A stretch of 64,000 nt of DNA from Symbiodinium natans (lineage: Eukaryota > Sar > Dinophyceae > Suessiales > Symbiodiniaceae), in contig CAJNDS010002357.1 of NCBI GenBank assembly GCA_905221605.1, positions 234,001 to 298,000 on the forward strand. Direction: 5' to 3'. Shown here one piece after another: positions 22,163-32,403 of this stretch. A model generated the notes under the pieces. It worked only from the letters and a program-made list of their open reading frames with translations, made no database searches and was not told where the DNA came from. The first letter of the stretch is position 1. Each line of letters begins with the position of its first letter. Position numbers and translations under genes: made by a program.

Positions 22163-22885
22163 TTGAAGCCCGGAGCCCGGCTTCTCGTTGGAGCTCATGG
22201 CTTCCACTTGTCAGCGAGCCGTCGAACTGCGATCAGAGCGGCTGAGGTCAACATCCCGAGATCCGGGGAGGTCAAGGCGCGGGCCGGAAATCCACCCATG
22301 CGGGATATTCGGACAAGGCCAACAAAGGGCGGAACTAAGCCAAGTTCACATTCCGAAGGTTGGCCGAGACGACGGCGCGTGCCGGAAACTCGGCGCCAAG
22401 CTCAAGCTCGATTTCAGTCAAGATGGTGCAGGGCATCGGCCAGCACTAAAGGCTTGCACACCGGAGATTCAGCCAAGTTCAAGCTCCAAAGTTGCAAGGC
22501 ACCTGCCCACCCCGAAAGTTAAATCTCCAAAGGCGGTGCAGGCCACCAGCCCCCTTCAGCCCGCCCCTTGAATTTCGGCGAGCGGGAGACCAGTATACTC
22601 AGTATACCAGCCCGCACCAAGAGACTGGCCAAGCGCAGGCTCCCAAACAGAAACCAGCAAGTTCAAATTCAGGTTCAGCCTCCAACGAGGTCCGCGCCCA
22701 AACTCGGCCAAGATCAAGCTCCACTAGAAAAGTCACCAAGTTCAGACTCCCAGCCGCCGCGGGCAGCCCGCCGGAATATGTTCACGTTCCAGAGCGGCGC
22801 GGCAAGTCCAAGCTCCAAAGTGGGGAGCAAAACAAGTAGCCCGGTCACTAGCCGGCACCTCGAAACAACCGCATGCCAGAGATGA
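22163..22885 (+). CDS. GC-rich low-complexity open region
   Basis: Three plus frames are open in turn (22,163-22,522; 22,188-22,571; 22,492-22,885). They encode Ser/Lys/Pro/Arg-rich sequence such as SPKAVQATSPLQPAP. Words like AAGTTCAAGCTCCAAAG and GCGCGGGCCGG recur, so part is degenerate tandem repeat. It may be a disordered protein segment or only repeat-derived openness. Confidence 0.22.
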
Positions 22886-22983
22886 GAGGGCTTCACAAGA
22901 CACCGTCACCAAATATCGAACACTAACAATAAACTAGCCGATGCAATTGCTAAGGCCGCTCAGGCATGAACACTGAAACTTAC

Positions 22984-23226
22984 TTGTGGGCCCCAAAAGC
23001 TGTTGTATCCCAGTTGCCGGACCAGCTCCTCGAACCAGATGGGGGTGTCCTGCTTGGCCTTGCATGCTCTGTGGCCAGAAAGGTGGGACCCAAGAGAAGC
23101 AAACGAAGCAACGACACACCCGGTCACCTTGGACTGGATGGCACTAGTTAGCCTCATCTTCGCGTGCTCCCGTGCTTTCGTGCTGTCGAGTCTGGCCCGC
23201 AGATGTGCAAGGCTGCGAGATTTCAT
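22984..23226 (-). CDS. two joined exons, unknown protein
   Basis: Exon 23,226-23,128 reads MKSRSLAHLRARLDSTKARE then HAKMRLTSAIQSK and ends AAG|GTGACC. Exon 23,058-22,984 follows AAG|GCC and reads AKQDTPIWFEELVRQLGYNS then FWGPQ. It ends CAA|GTAAGT, a textbook GT donor. The intron is 69 nt, phase 0. A basic helical part is followed by an aromatic segment. No family recognised. The Met at 23,226 may not be the true start. Confidence 0.52.
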
Positions 23227-23289
23227 GGGCAATGGCAGGGTGACGAGATTCATACTTCCTAGCTCATAAATTACTTTGTCTATGGCATA

Positions 23290-24120
23290 TTTCCAAGGCT
23301 AAGGACGTAGTGATTCCAGCGCTATGCGGCATGGAACAGAAACTCCGCGCAAGCTCTTCTATGTGTGTTCTGTGTTACCCTTAGATCTTAGTATAGCCTC
23401 TCTAGATACCCTCATACGAACCCCCCTACAAAACAGAAACCCTACTTAAAGAGACCACCAACCAATACAAGGCCTCGATCAAAATGTCGTAGAGGTCGTG
23501 GAGGTATGCGCACCTTTCATTCACGAAGGCCACCGCCGTGCCCTGAACAGAGGCAAAACTGGGGCAAGGCGATGTGTCTTCCGAGCGACGCTCACTATGC
23601 TCACTATGCTCACTGCACCCTCGACATTCTGAGCCCCGGAGAATTTACAGCCCAAATACCTATCGCAGCATTCTCGTCGCGATCCTAAACGTCAGGTGAC
23701 AATCACACCAAGCCCTCCGGCCTTTCGCCCTGCTCGCCCAGTGCGCCCAATTCGATGAACGTAATCGTCCAGCTGCCTAGGAGTCTGTTGGCTTTTGGGG
23801 GGCTTTGTAGCGTTCAGGCGCTTAGGGCAAGAGATTTAAGCGTGGAAGTCTGGCATCTAGGCTCGAAACTTCAGGATTGTTGACCGCCTTTGCGTGACAC
23901 TTCTCGGGTGGAGGAGGAATTGTCCTCGAATCCTCTCTCTGATGCAGCTGCGGCTCTGCAGAAACTATCCTAGGGGTGACACGATCACTGCCACGTTGCT
24001 TAGATTTCCACTGCATCCTTTTGGCAGTGATCTGTAAAGCAGGGAGGGCAGAGGCTTCAGCCAAGGCTACGATGGACCGAAGTACGATCTTCACAGAAGT
24101 CTCACCATCACTTGACTGGG
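23290..24120. other. no clear gene; introns of neighbours
   Basis: Mixed open frames only. The DNA just below 24,129 should be intron of the helicase gene. The expected motif VI exon (HRIGRTGR) was searched for by eye on the minus strand here and not found. Confidence 0.4.
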
Positions 24121-24128
24121 GTCGCGGC

Positions 24129-25641
24129 TTCGGCATGTCAAAGTTCACCACCAACGACACGTTTGGAATGTCCAAACTCGGCGCAGGCGTTGTTTCGCAT
24201 GTCACTAATGTTTTGATTGAGGATTGCGGTCATCTCCTGCATGGCAGGGTGAACAGGCACGCGCCGGCCAACAAACGGCAATCCAATAACTTACGAGGTT
24301 GGAATGCAGGATTGTACCGCCAATGCCAGTGCCCCGGAGCATTACCAGAACCCTGGAGCTGGTATTAACCCCCTCTCACATGTCCAGATCAGCCCAGAAC
24401 CCTGTGCCAGCCTCATGAAATCATATGGGGGCTTCGGGGTTCTTAAATTATTTTAAGGGGATCCTACTATTTGGGGGGCATACATTAGGGGTTCCGTATT
24501 TTCGTAAACCCCCATAAGAAGGCTGGTTTCTCAAGGCCCCTCGCCCGCGCGCAGCCACATCGGTGGCCACAAGGATTGGGTTCGCCCCCGTCTTGAAAGC
24601 AGCGAGCGCCTTCAGGATGCATTTTCTGGCTGGTGGTTCTTGGGGTTTAGGGTTTAGGGGGCAATGGGGTACCCTCTGTAGTCCCGTGAAGGGTATATGC
24701 TTGGCCCGAATGCCCTCATTCCCTACTAAGAACCAGGGGGATATTCACAACTATTGTCAATCACTGCACCTGAGCCACGAACCTCTGAGTTCGCACGCAG
24801 CGCTTCATGCGCCCCAGCGTCTATCAGTCGCATGTTGCGAGCCAGCAGGATGGGAGTTGAGATTGGATCAAACATTCTTTGGGCAATACAAGTTGGCACC
24901 TCTGCACCTTGCCTACGACTTTAAAATTCGCTGAGATTGACCATGTTCAGCGACGGGTAGATGAAGCAGGAGACAAAAGGAGGCTTATGAAGCCACCCAA
25001 AAGCACCCAGCCCAGAAGTTTAGGCCCTTGAAGCCAAGCAAGATCCCGGCCAAGGAGAGCCACGAACAATACCATCTTCAGTCCCCCCTTGGGTTTGAAA
25101 CTTGAAATTCCTAAACCCTAAACCCTAAACCCCAAACCCTAAACCCTAAACCCTGAACCCTAAACCCTAAACCCTCCCAAGAAGAGACTCGTGAACATCG
25201 AAGCGGCCTCCTCGCGCTGTATCTGGCTTCGGTCACCATGGATGGCGGCGACGCTGATGCCATTCTGCCAGACATGGACAAATCCACCCCCCCCCCCCCC
25301 ATAGAATAAAGCTGCCCTAAATGGAGTTTAGGGTTTAGGACTTAGAGTTTAGGGCTTAGGGCCCCTGAACACCCCCTTTATACCCGAAGCATCCTAAACA
25401 CCCACCTGTAGTCGTAGGCTTGAATATACACACATCATGCCAGCAGCAGTGGGCAAAGCACGCAGTCAGGACTTGTCGCCACTGTGGTTTCACGCCTGCA
25501 CTGCCTACACTCGATACCCGCAGGCCGACGTAATCAGCATTTCCTTGCCTTGTGCAGCTCTATCTCGAGGGAGTCGGCTCCTCGCTTAGTTTCCACGAAG
25601 ACCACACAAAGGCCGCCATTAGGCAGGTGGTCTTTGATCAC
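24129..25641 (-). CDS. DEAD-box RNA helicase (DDX3/Ded1 type), C-terminal RecA domain
   Basis: Four exons join without changing frame. 25,641-25,549: VIKDHLPNGGLCVVFVETKR then GADSLEIELHK (motif IV). 25,264-25,208: GISVAAIHGDRSQIQREE (motif IVa). 24,609-24,545: ALAAFKTGANPILVATDVAA then R (motif V). 24,176-24,129: LDIPNVSLVVNFDMP. All three introns are GC-AG (284, 598 and 368 nt). Order and spacing match the second RecA-like domain of DDX3/Ded1 helicases, which unwind RNA with ATP in translation initiation and mRNP handling. VETK-GADSLE and IHGDRSQ-REEAL point to DDX3 rather than eIF4A. Telomere-like repeats (25,113-25,175; 25,322-25,357) and a family A element (24,426-24,519) sit inside its introns. 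The first RecA domain and motif VI were not found, so the gene is seen in part; its start is uncertain. Confidence 0.88.
24426..24519 (+). repeat. family A element inside a helicase intron
   Basis: Starts ATGGGGGCTTCGGGG, has core TTTTAAGGGGATCCTACTAT and ends TATTTTCGTAAACCCCCAT. It lies wholly within the intron between helicase exons 24,609-24,545 and 24,176-24,129. Confidence 0.68.
25113..25175 (-). repeat. telomere-like array in a helicase intron
   Basis: Nine CCCTAAA-type units, mostly exact, inside the intron between 25,208 and 24,609. Confidence 0.9.
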
Positions 25642-25831
25642 CTGGCCGCACAAGAAACTCTGCAGTTTCCCGCAAAAGGTTCCTTTCGGGCTAGAATCAG
25701 GATCTTACAACAGGGCATAACCTGAACCCCCTGCACTCCTCATGTGCGAAAGAAGCCCAGCAGCCCTCCCCCCTCTGCACAACAAGCCCTGTGACTGTGA
25801 CGCCTAAGCTGGTACCGCCCTAAAGGCTCCA

Positions 25832-25938
25832 AATGGGCATTTCCCAAAATAGAGGCACCCCGAATATACCCAAATATACTATAACCCTTATGACAGGAAC
25901 CCCCAAGAAGGGTACCCCTAGTGTTGAAAACCCCCAAA
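25832..25938 (-). repeat. family A element
   Basis: Plus strand reads GCATTTCCCAAAATAGAGGC, then AATATACCCAAATATACTAT, then AGGGTACCCCTAGTG and AAAACCCCCAAAT. It lies 190 bp upstream of the first seen helicase exon, probably in the preceding intron. Confidence 0.65.
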
Positions 25939-26005
25939 TCCCAAGAACCCTGAACCCTGAATCCAAGGCCATGAACTGTGGTGGAGATAAACAGGTTGGA
26001 TGCCT

Positions 26006-26046
26006 ACCCTAAACCCTAAACCCTAAACCCTAAACCCTAAACCCTT
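26006..26046 (-). repeat. telomere-like array
   Basis: Five exact CCCTAAA units. 26,047-26,140 between this and the next units (26,142-26,200) is open and G/C-rich at third positions on both strands; the minus strand reads AKILKDAGALEASEVAGSID. It may be an exon whose strand I cannot decide. Confidence 0.88.
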
Positions 26047-26244
26047 TTTCTCTTCAAACGGTCCGCTGCGCGGTCTCGGGGGGTGTCTATGCTGCCCGCC
26101 ACTTCCGAGGCTTCCAAGGCTCCGGCATCTTTCAGGATCTTCGCCCCTAAACCCTAAGCCCTAAACGCTTTTGAACCCTAAACCCGAAACCCTAAACGGC
26201 CAAGAGTCCGCAAAGATTTTTTTCAAGGAGGATGGAGTTGCAAG

Positions 26245-26260
26245 CGTTCTTTTTCTTTTT

Positions 26261-26291
<31 letters not shown>

Positions 26292-26294
26292 GGC
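26245..26294 (+). repeat. poly-T then poly-G tract
   Basis: A run of T is followed by about 23 G, a likely slippage and sequencing-error site. Similar T/G or C/G runs occur at 17,118-17,165, 50,167-50,202, 56,403-56,421 and 59,017-59,028. Confidence 0.9.
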
Positions 26295-26507
26295 GTTCAT
26301 GGGTTTAGGGTTTAGGGTGCAGCCGCGGCCTCGACTCATGTTGCACCTACGTCACCTCGAACTCAAAGCAGCCGCTACATCACATGTTGAGCATCCTGGT
26401 CGTTAGGAGGGCTCTCATCACAGATCCGGGAGCCGTAGACCCGGGCCTCGAACGTCGGATGCTCTCGCATGTGCTCGCCATTCCCCCCTTGACAAATACC
26501 GGCTTAG

Positions 26508-26593
26508 GGATGTTCCCCCCCTATACTCAGAGTCCCTTAATAGGGATTAGAATAAGGGGGGGTTACTGTATAACGGGGAACATCCCAAGGCAT
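26508..26593 (+). repeat. family B terminal-inverted-repeat element
   Basis: Ends are AGGGATGTTCCCCCCCTATA and GGGGAACATCCCAA, with core CCCTTAATAGGGATTAGAA. The two ends can pair over about 14 bp. Confidence 0.72.
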
Positions 26594-26625
26594 GCCACTC
26601 CTCTTGGGCGACGCCTCGAAACCGG

Positions 26626-27054
26626 TTGCTTGAGGGACAGCGCTGTATAGCACGAGGAAAAAATAATCTGCCAAGGACTAGGGTACGTCCGTCGGCGATC
26701 AGAGGCACCCTGCCACAAAGGGAAGGGGAAAAGGTTGACCCTATCATCCTTGTGTTCACTGCTCTGGTGTTGATGGGTTTGTGGCTTGAGTTTGAGAGCT
26801 ATAGAGGCACAGGAAGTACATCGCCAAAGATGTCGGGTCAGCCTATCTGGAGTTGCATGCACATTGAAATGTCGTGCCATGCAACTCGAAGCTTCGCGGA
26901 GCCTTTCGCTCCGCTCCCTGTTGGAAGCCTCTGGAAAACAAGTATTGCCAGTATTGAGCTACGGGAGTTGTCGCAGGACGGCTCCATTCCGAATCCAAGC
27001 CACAAAGCTTCCTCTCAGTTCAACCCATTTCAGCTCTATAATATAGGGGTCTGA
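26626..27054 (+). CDS. open frame with a hydrophobic segment, doubtful
   Basis: 142 codons from ATG at 26,626. Residues 39-56 (DPIILVFTALVLMGLWLEF) could span a membrane. Codon use is mixed and there is no family or splice evidence. It starts right after a family B element and ends at a family C element. Confidence 0.22.
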   Translation: MLEGQRCIARGKNNLPRTRVRPSAIRGTLPQREGEKVDPIILVFTALVLMGLWLEFESYRGTGSTSPKMSGQPIWSCMHIEMSCHATRSFAEPFAPLPVGSLWKTSIASIELRELSQDGSIPNPSHKASSQFNPFQLYNIGV

Positions 27055-27168
27055 GTCATAATTTTAACACGGTTTTTGGGGGTTATTATAGTACGCTAAT
27101 GAAGGGACCATCAGGCAATACCCTTAATAGAAACTATTCCCGCCCCTACAGTATCCTGTTGCCCTTCG
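27048..27168 (-). repeat. family C element
   Basis: Its reverse complement reads TGTAGGGGCGGGAATAGT, then GGTATTGCC and GGTCCCTT, then TAATAACCCCCAAAAACC and ends GACCCCTATA. It aligns with the copies at 20.4 and 40.2 kb. Confidence 0.58.
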
Positions 27169-27344
27169 CAAGCTTCAGTCGGTCGGCCTTAGTCCTGCAA
27201 CCTCCCAAACGCGATGAAACGAAGGTGAGAAAAAAAAAGCGTTGATGACCGGAAACGCTGCATCCCCAAGTTCGGCATGAACTTGGCCCCCGAGCCAGAG
27301 CCCGATCCAAACCATGAGGGCGGGAGCCGTTAGATGAAGCCTGA

Positions 27345-28143
27345 GCCTAAACCCTGAACCCTGAACCCTGAACCCTGAACCCTAAACCCTAAACCCTGAA
27401 CCCCAAACCCCAAACCCTGACATGCTGGCTGGGAAGGATGCGGACCTCACTGTAGCTCTAAGCTAGGTCCGGTGGCTTTAAGCTGGCAGTTGAAAGGAGA
27501 AAACTCTTCAATCGGGGATGTCTCTTAAGCACGTTGCATGGGGGTTTAGGGTTTAGGGTTCAGGGTGTAGGGTGTAGGGTTTAGGGTTTAGGGCTTAGGG
27601 TTCCAGCTGATGACGCCGGGCAAGCCACCAAGCCCTAAAATAATTTGCTTGCGCTCTGCGAGCCTACTTGGCCTCAGCCGCCTGATCACAACAGACAGCA
27701 ACCGATGTAGGATTCTACACATGGAGGTTTCGAAAATAGGGGTACCCTTTTTTGGGCCTTAAGGGATTCTACACTCAGTGTACCCCTATTTTGGAAAATA
27801 CCCACATTGCGAGAGATGGTAGCTTGAAGAAATAGGCAGCCTCTGAGGACTGGGCGAGGTGCTGGGCCATTGGCATTCTAAGGGTTTAGGGTTTAGGGTT
27901 TAGGGTTTAGGGTTTAGGGTTTAGGGTTTAGGGTTTAGGGTTTAGGGTGCAGAGCTCGGGGAAATGGTGAGCAGGTTTTCGCCCTAGGATCCCACAGGAG
28001 GTCGTGGAGGAGAGCATCCCGACAGCCTGATCAGGAACCTGCCCCCGGACCCACCTGCAAGGTTAGGGTTTAGGGTTTAGGGTTTAGGGCTTAGGGCTTA
28101 GGGCTTAGGGCGTAGGTCTTAGGGTTTAGGGTATAGGGTTTAT
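27345..28143. repeat. cluster of telomere-like arrays, both orientations
   Basis: Arrays at 27,345-27,420 (CCCTGAA/CCCTAAA), 27,541-27,603 (TTTAGGG), 27,880-27,948 (nine exact TTTAGGG units, the longest perfect array) and 28,058-28,143. CCCTAAA lies left of TTTAGGG, so units point away from each other between 27,420 and 27,541. Single-copy DNA between them includes a coding-like plus segment at 28,010-28,063 (GRGGEHPDSLIRNLPPDPPA). Confidence 0.88.
27721..27806 (+). repeat. family A element
   Basis: GGAGGTTTCGAAAATAGGGG, a TACCC core with TTAAGGGATTCTACA, then GTACCCCTATTTTGGAAAAT. Its arms GAAAATAGGGGTACC and GTACCCCTATTTTGG are inverted repeats of each other. Confidence 0.7.
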
Positions 28144-28850
28144 CCACCCCAAACCCGCCTGTTGGATGGCAGTGCGGCACATCATCAGGGACGACTCGGC
28201 TTGTAGCGTATCCGCCTGGAAGACGGGTTCGATTCTCTACCCCTGGGAGAGGATTCCTGAGAACAGAAGATACTTTACTTTACAGCTCTGGAAGGGAGAA
28301 CGGTCTCAACTTCTAGCCTCGAATGCCTCGAATTTCCGAAAGCGTACCACATCCGAACGAACCCCAGGATCCCAGCATATCATGGACATAGACATACGGG
28401 CACCATGGAGTGCAAAGGGTCCTTATCTTCCGACTTTATACCTACCATATTTCATTGCTCGGTTTCTCTTCGTGGCGCCCATATGACTTCCAGTACTAGG
28501 CACATCTAGACACCTCCTCGTTAGTTAAGCACGATAAAGCACTAGAACAAGAACAACAAGAAAATGAATACAAGCAGTTGTATACGAAGTAGACGTGCAC
28601 ATTCTCTTACTCCGTACAGCATTTGCTTTTCTAATAAAACCCTCCTGTGAGCAGATCACAAGTGGACAACCAACCAATGGGTAATAACAGTAAGGTGTCT
28701 GCGATACGGAACTTGTTTGTGCTTGTGAAGCAGCAAGTTGAAACTTGATAAGCCTCCAAACTTAAATCGCTTGAGCCCCAACCCAAGCATTTATACAAGA
28801 CCCGAACCCTAAACCCTAAACCCAAATTAAACCCCAGATCCCCAATGAGC
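28140..28850. other. no clear gene
   Basis: A 106-codon plus frame (28,166-28,486) has no coding character. 28,500-28,800 is AT-richer with short frames only. CCCTAAA units at 28,805-28,822 lie in the expected TPR-gene intron. Confidence 0.4.
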
Positions 28851-28851
28851 C

Positions 28852-30690
28852 CTGGGCATGTTGCGTCCCGAAGGTGCGGGCGCGGCCGTCAGCCGCAGCC
28901 TCGCCAAGGGCTTCGGGGGGTTTAGCGGTTCAGAGGGTTTAGGGGGTTTAAGGGGGTTAAAGGGGTTTAGGGTTTAGGTGGCACAAGGACGCAAATATGT
29001 AGTCCTAGCACTTCGGGGTCGCTAAAACATGACGAAGCCGTGGTTCGAACTCAAGCCCTTCATCTTGGGTTTGCCGAGCCTTGTACAGCTTCTCAGCTTC
29101 GTCCAGGCGTCCTTGGTCCTGCGGAAGGCGCACCGCCAAGAAGAAACGATCTCAAAACACTTGGTCTCTTTTCTTGAGCTTCCTTTCTATTGGGGAAAAG
29201 AGGTCCTCGTAAAGGCCTACCACCATACGATGCAAAATCTTGCGCATAGAAGCCGCATTCTCGCGATCCACATCATGGGCTTCATCTCTGGACAACACCT
29301 GAAAAACCTTGTGCAAGCGTCGGTTCCTGAGAACTAAACAGCTCCTTGGTGCATTTCGCGGAAGCAAACTAAATGCATTCTTCGACAAAACAATCTGCCC
29401 AACTCCACACCAAAAACCGAGCCATCCCTGCGCACTGAATTGCTGGATTCTGCGGGATTCTGCTGGATTCTGCTGGATTGGCGTGTGCGCGCGAGGCCTC
29501 CAAACAAACGCCCAGGTTGAAGACCGCATCCAGCCTTGACAAAGGCTTTGGCGGGTACATGAAGAGAACTCCCTGAGCTTTGAAGATGACCCAAGATCTC
29601 CGCAGGTGTTTTGGGTGAAGCCGCGTGCGGGAGCAGTTTCCAAAACAAGACTAGCTTGTTTCTGGTAGTTTTCCTGCGTATGGAATCATGACAGTCATCT
29701 ACGACATCCAGCGGATGCACTTGCTCGGACATTCATGACAAAAAGGTTGCAGCTCACCAGAATGGGGTGCTGAAGTTGCGTTCTTTTGCCATGTAGCATG
29801 CGCCCGGAACTTCATGCCCCTGCTGAGTGGGTCCGGTCCTGCATGTCGCCTCAAGAACTCAAGACCTTTCTTCAATTCTCAGCCTCCACCCTAACCGTAA
29901 GCCGCAATCTAAGGACTCAACTAACAACCTTTCTTCGGCAAGGCACGTGTATGGGTCATCCGCGCCACAGGCTTTCGAATACGCCTTCGGCTGACTTGGG
30001 CTTTAGGGAGCGCCAAGTTCAGGGCTTCTGTTTAAGGCTTGGTGTCGAGCTCCTGCGGTCATGCGGGAGGCCATCAGACGAGGCGCCAGACATGCGTCTG
30101 CCCTAAACAAAACTCTGTCCGTGAATCTGGCTCAAGGGTGGGATTTCAATTTGCTCCGGGCTTATACTGCTACAAATTTTTCCCTCAGGGTACAGCAGAT
30201 CCAAGCAAAGGCGCCAACTGACTCTCATCGCCATGCCAGCCGACTCCCAGCATGCGTGCGGCCTTTTGTTGAAGTGCCAAGGACAACACGTCAGCATCCT
30301 GAAGTAAAGTGTTTGGAGCCGGGGCTCAAAAGCCATCCTGCTTCATCCTCAACCCTGGGCGTGTAAAGCCCACATTCCATCCTACCCCCAAAGCGGCCTC
30401 GACAGCCTTGCGGTAGTACTGCTCGGCGGAGGAATCCTTGCCCTGCAGGAAACTTCGGGAGGCTGCGGAGGAGTTGCATAAGAAAAGGCTGCTACACAGC
30501 CTAAGAGGTTTTCTAGGAGGAATGGCTTTGGGGCTTTCAATCTGCATGTCGAACCCCCAAATTCTGCATTCCTGATCTGCTCTTCCCGGCTTCACTGCCA
30601 CAGTGTCAGTGAGTACTGCTCTGCATACCACGGTGCCTGCTGCGCAAGGCAAACGGCCAGGTTGTAGGCCGAGTTTGCAATGTCGGTGTC
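28852..30690 (-). CDS. TPR protein, kinesin-light-chain type, partial
   Basis: Small exons carry successive tetratricopeptide pieces. 30,690-30,637: DTDIANSAYNLAVCLAQQ. 30,442-30,386: GKDSSAEQYYRKAVEAALG. These join by a GC-AG intron (CAG|GCACC to CAG|GGCAA) into one perfect TPR. 29,118-29,080: DQGRLDEAEKLYK, with donor AAG|GC. About 28,910-28,852: LGEAAADGRARTFGTQHAQ, the loop between TPRs. A coding-like minus segment at 29,315-29,160 (VLSRDEAHDVDRENAASMRK) may be another exon. Such TPR arrays bind protein partners; the family is large in dinoflagellates. Exons of 39-57 nt are very short. Start and stop not seen; the gene may continue from the block at 34.2 kb. Confidence 0.7.
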
Positions 30691-30876
30691 CTGCAGATCC
30701 AGGATTTGAGGCTGCAGCGCGTGGAGCTTCCGATTTCAGCTGGAAGGTTTCACTGTCGTTTCGACCTTAGAAAGCAGGTAGTTAGACAAAACTTCCGCGA
30801 AAACTGGCTCCCAAAATTATGGTACCGCGAAAACTGGCTCATGGTACTTTGCACGTGCCCACATCCGCTTGATTCC

Positions 30877-31131
30877 CTAGGGCTCGCCACCCAGAAGCCT
30901 AAATCCGAAGCTCCACCATCTGGGCGAATACGCACTCGACAGCAAATGCTTGAAAGCAAACGACTCCATCAGTAGGGACGCCACTGACGTACCACGAACA
31001 AGGTCGATAAACCCACGTCCACTGCTCTCACTTCGGTGGTGTCTGATTTCAAGCACCATTCTGCTAGCGTTTCCAGCTGCCGACGGCCCCCCTCCACTAC
31101 CCCAAGTTCCCTCCTGGTACCGCCAACACAT
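30877..31131 (-). CDS. open frame with coding character, unknown
   Basis: 84 codons ending at 30,877. It reads NASRMVLEIRHHRSESSGRG, then TSVASLLMESFAFKHLLSSA and ends in GGEP. Codon use supports the minus strand. It lies 190 bp upstream of the first TPR exon of this block and could belong to the same transcript. Confidence 0.38.
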   Translation of the reverse strand: MCWRYQEGTWGSGGGPSAAGNASRMVLEIRHHRSESSGRGFIDLVRGTSVASLLMESFAFKHLLSSAYSPRWWSFGFRLLGGEP

Positions 31132-31149
31132 CCCAGCGCTGCAAACAAA

Positions 31150-32215
31150 CTAGCAATTGCACCCTAATCCCCTCACATCACAGCTACTCAGCTACTCCAC
31201 ATCCCCAGGGCCCTACCTCCGCATCCTGGCACTCTGCCAGCCTCGCCTGCGAGGTTTGCTTGGAAGGGGCGGACTAAGGACAGCGCATTCAACATGTGTT
31301 AACACAGGCCAAAAAACCCAACAAACAGGCCTGTGGCCTTTGCTCCCTTGTACCGTGTTGGGCTTAGGGTCAAGGGGGAGGGCGCCTGTTTTAACTTGTG
31401 CTCCTGTCGGGTCTCTTCGGTATAGGGATGCATAGGTCATGGTTCGCAAGTCTGCTCGCCCTAGTGGTACTGGTACTCTTTGTAGACGTCTAAATTTCAG
31501 CAGCCAAGCATTCAGCCCAAACCCTAAAGGACAGAGCCTCAAACTCAGCAAGCCCCCAAGTCCTCAGTCAATGTCCTTCTCAGGCGCCTGCCTCGTAGCT
31601 CTGGCGGAACATTGCCTTGCTCAACCCGGCTATTTAGGGTTTAGGGTTTGGGATTTAGGGTTTAGGGCTTAGGGTTAGGGTAACCCCAAACCGTGAAGAT
31701 GTTTTCGCATGGCTCCGGCGGACTCTTCAATATCCCTAAGATTTCCGAAGGGCTCTGCCGAAGGTGTTGGTTTCACGCTGTGGGTTGAGGATTCCGTGAT
31801 GCTTGCCGATGGTTTCCACTGCTTTCCAGCTTTGAGGCTTGAGGTTCGAGGATACTCTAGGTGGGTTGTAGGAAGTTTGGGGTGTTTGTGGGTTTTGTGC
31901 TTCTGTTCTTGAAGCTGTTGTTGGGTTTGGCATGTCGAGCCACTTACATCCTCCGCCTTACAACCTCTCCTGATTTCAGGATGAGCCCCTGAACTTGAAG
32001 AGCTTCAACCCACACAAAAAAATAGGCTGTGGAGACATCTTACTCGCCTTCTGTTTCATGTCAAGCGGGGCACTTGGAGCTAGTGAGGCAGGAGCCTGGC
32101 AACCTTAAGGACAGTTGGCTCTTGTCTTTCTAACTTCTAATTGAGCCAACTTTCTGGGACAGGAATGGATAGGCCACTGTTGATATAGACAATCCCAAGT
32201 AACGCAAAACCTGGA
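31150..32215. other. no decided gene
   Basis: Short frames on both strands. 31,560-31,640 reads well on plus (MSFSGACLVALAEHCLAQPG) and on minus (RVEQGNVPPELRGRRL), so strand is undecidable. TTTAGGG units lie at 31,633-31,682. Confidence 0.35.
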
Positions 32216-32264
32216 CTGCTTCGTGATCCCCCAATCCCCCAGGAAACGTGGAGCGTTCTGTGGC

Positions 32265-32377
32265 AAATTGGCATTTCCTCACAATAGGGTTACCCCTATA
32301 TACCCCAAATATACTATATTCCCCTGTATCGCCCTAAACCCTAAACCCAAAACCCAAACCTTTGGAAACCCCCAGAT
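32265..32377 (+). repeat. family A element with a telomere-like insert
   Basis: Left part GGCATTTCCTCACAATAGGG and TACCCCTATATACCCC. Then CCCTAAA-type units (32,333-32,352). Then GGAAACCCCCAGATCGG, the family right end. A second case, like 21.5 kb, of a telomere-like array inside an element. Confidence 0.6.
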
Positions 32378-32403
32378 CGGCATGTCAAGGCACCTCGGCT
32401 CCC

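Noticed and set aside
27880-27948. Chromosome end
   Set aside because: Only nine telomere units, with unique sequence continuing on both sides; interstitial.
28185-28255. tRNA gene (GGGTTCGATTC T-loop-like word)
   Set aside because: The word is present, but T-stem, D-arm and acceptor pairing do not form. The same applies to CAGGTTCGAACCTG near 19,281-19,294.
30119-30140. Relic of the dinoflagellate spliced leader (ends CTGGCTCAAG)
   Set aside because: Only the last dozen or so bases resemble the leader, with a gap; too short to separate from chance.
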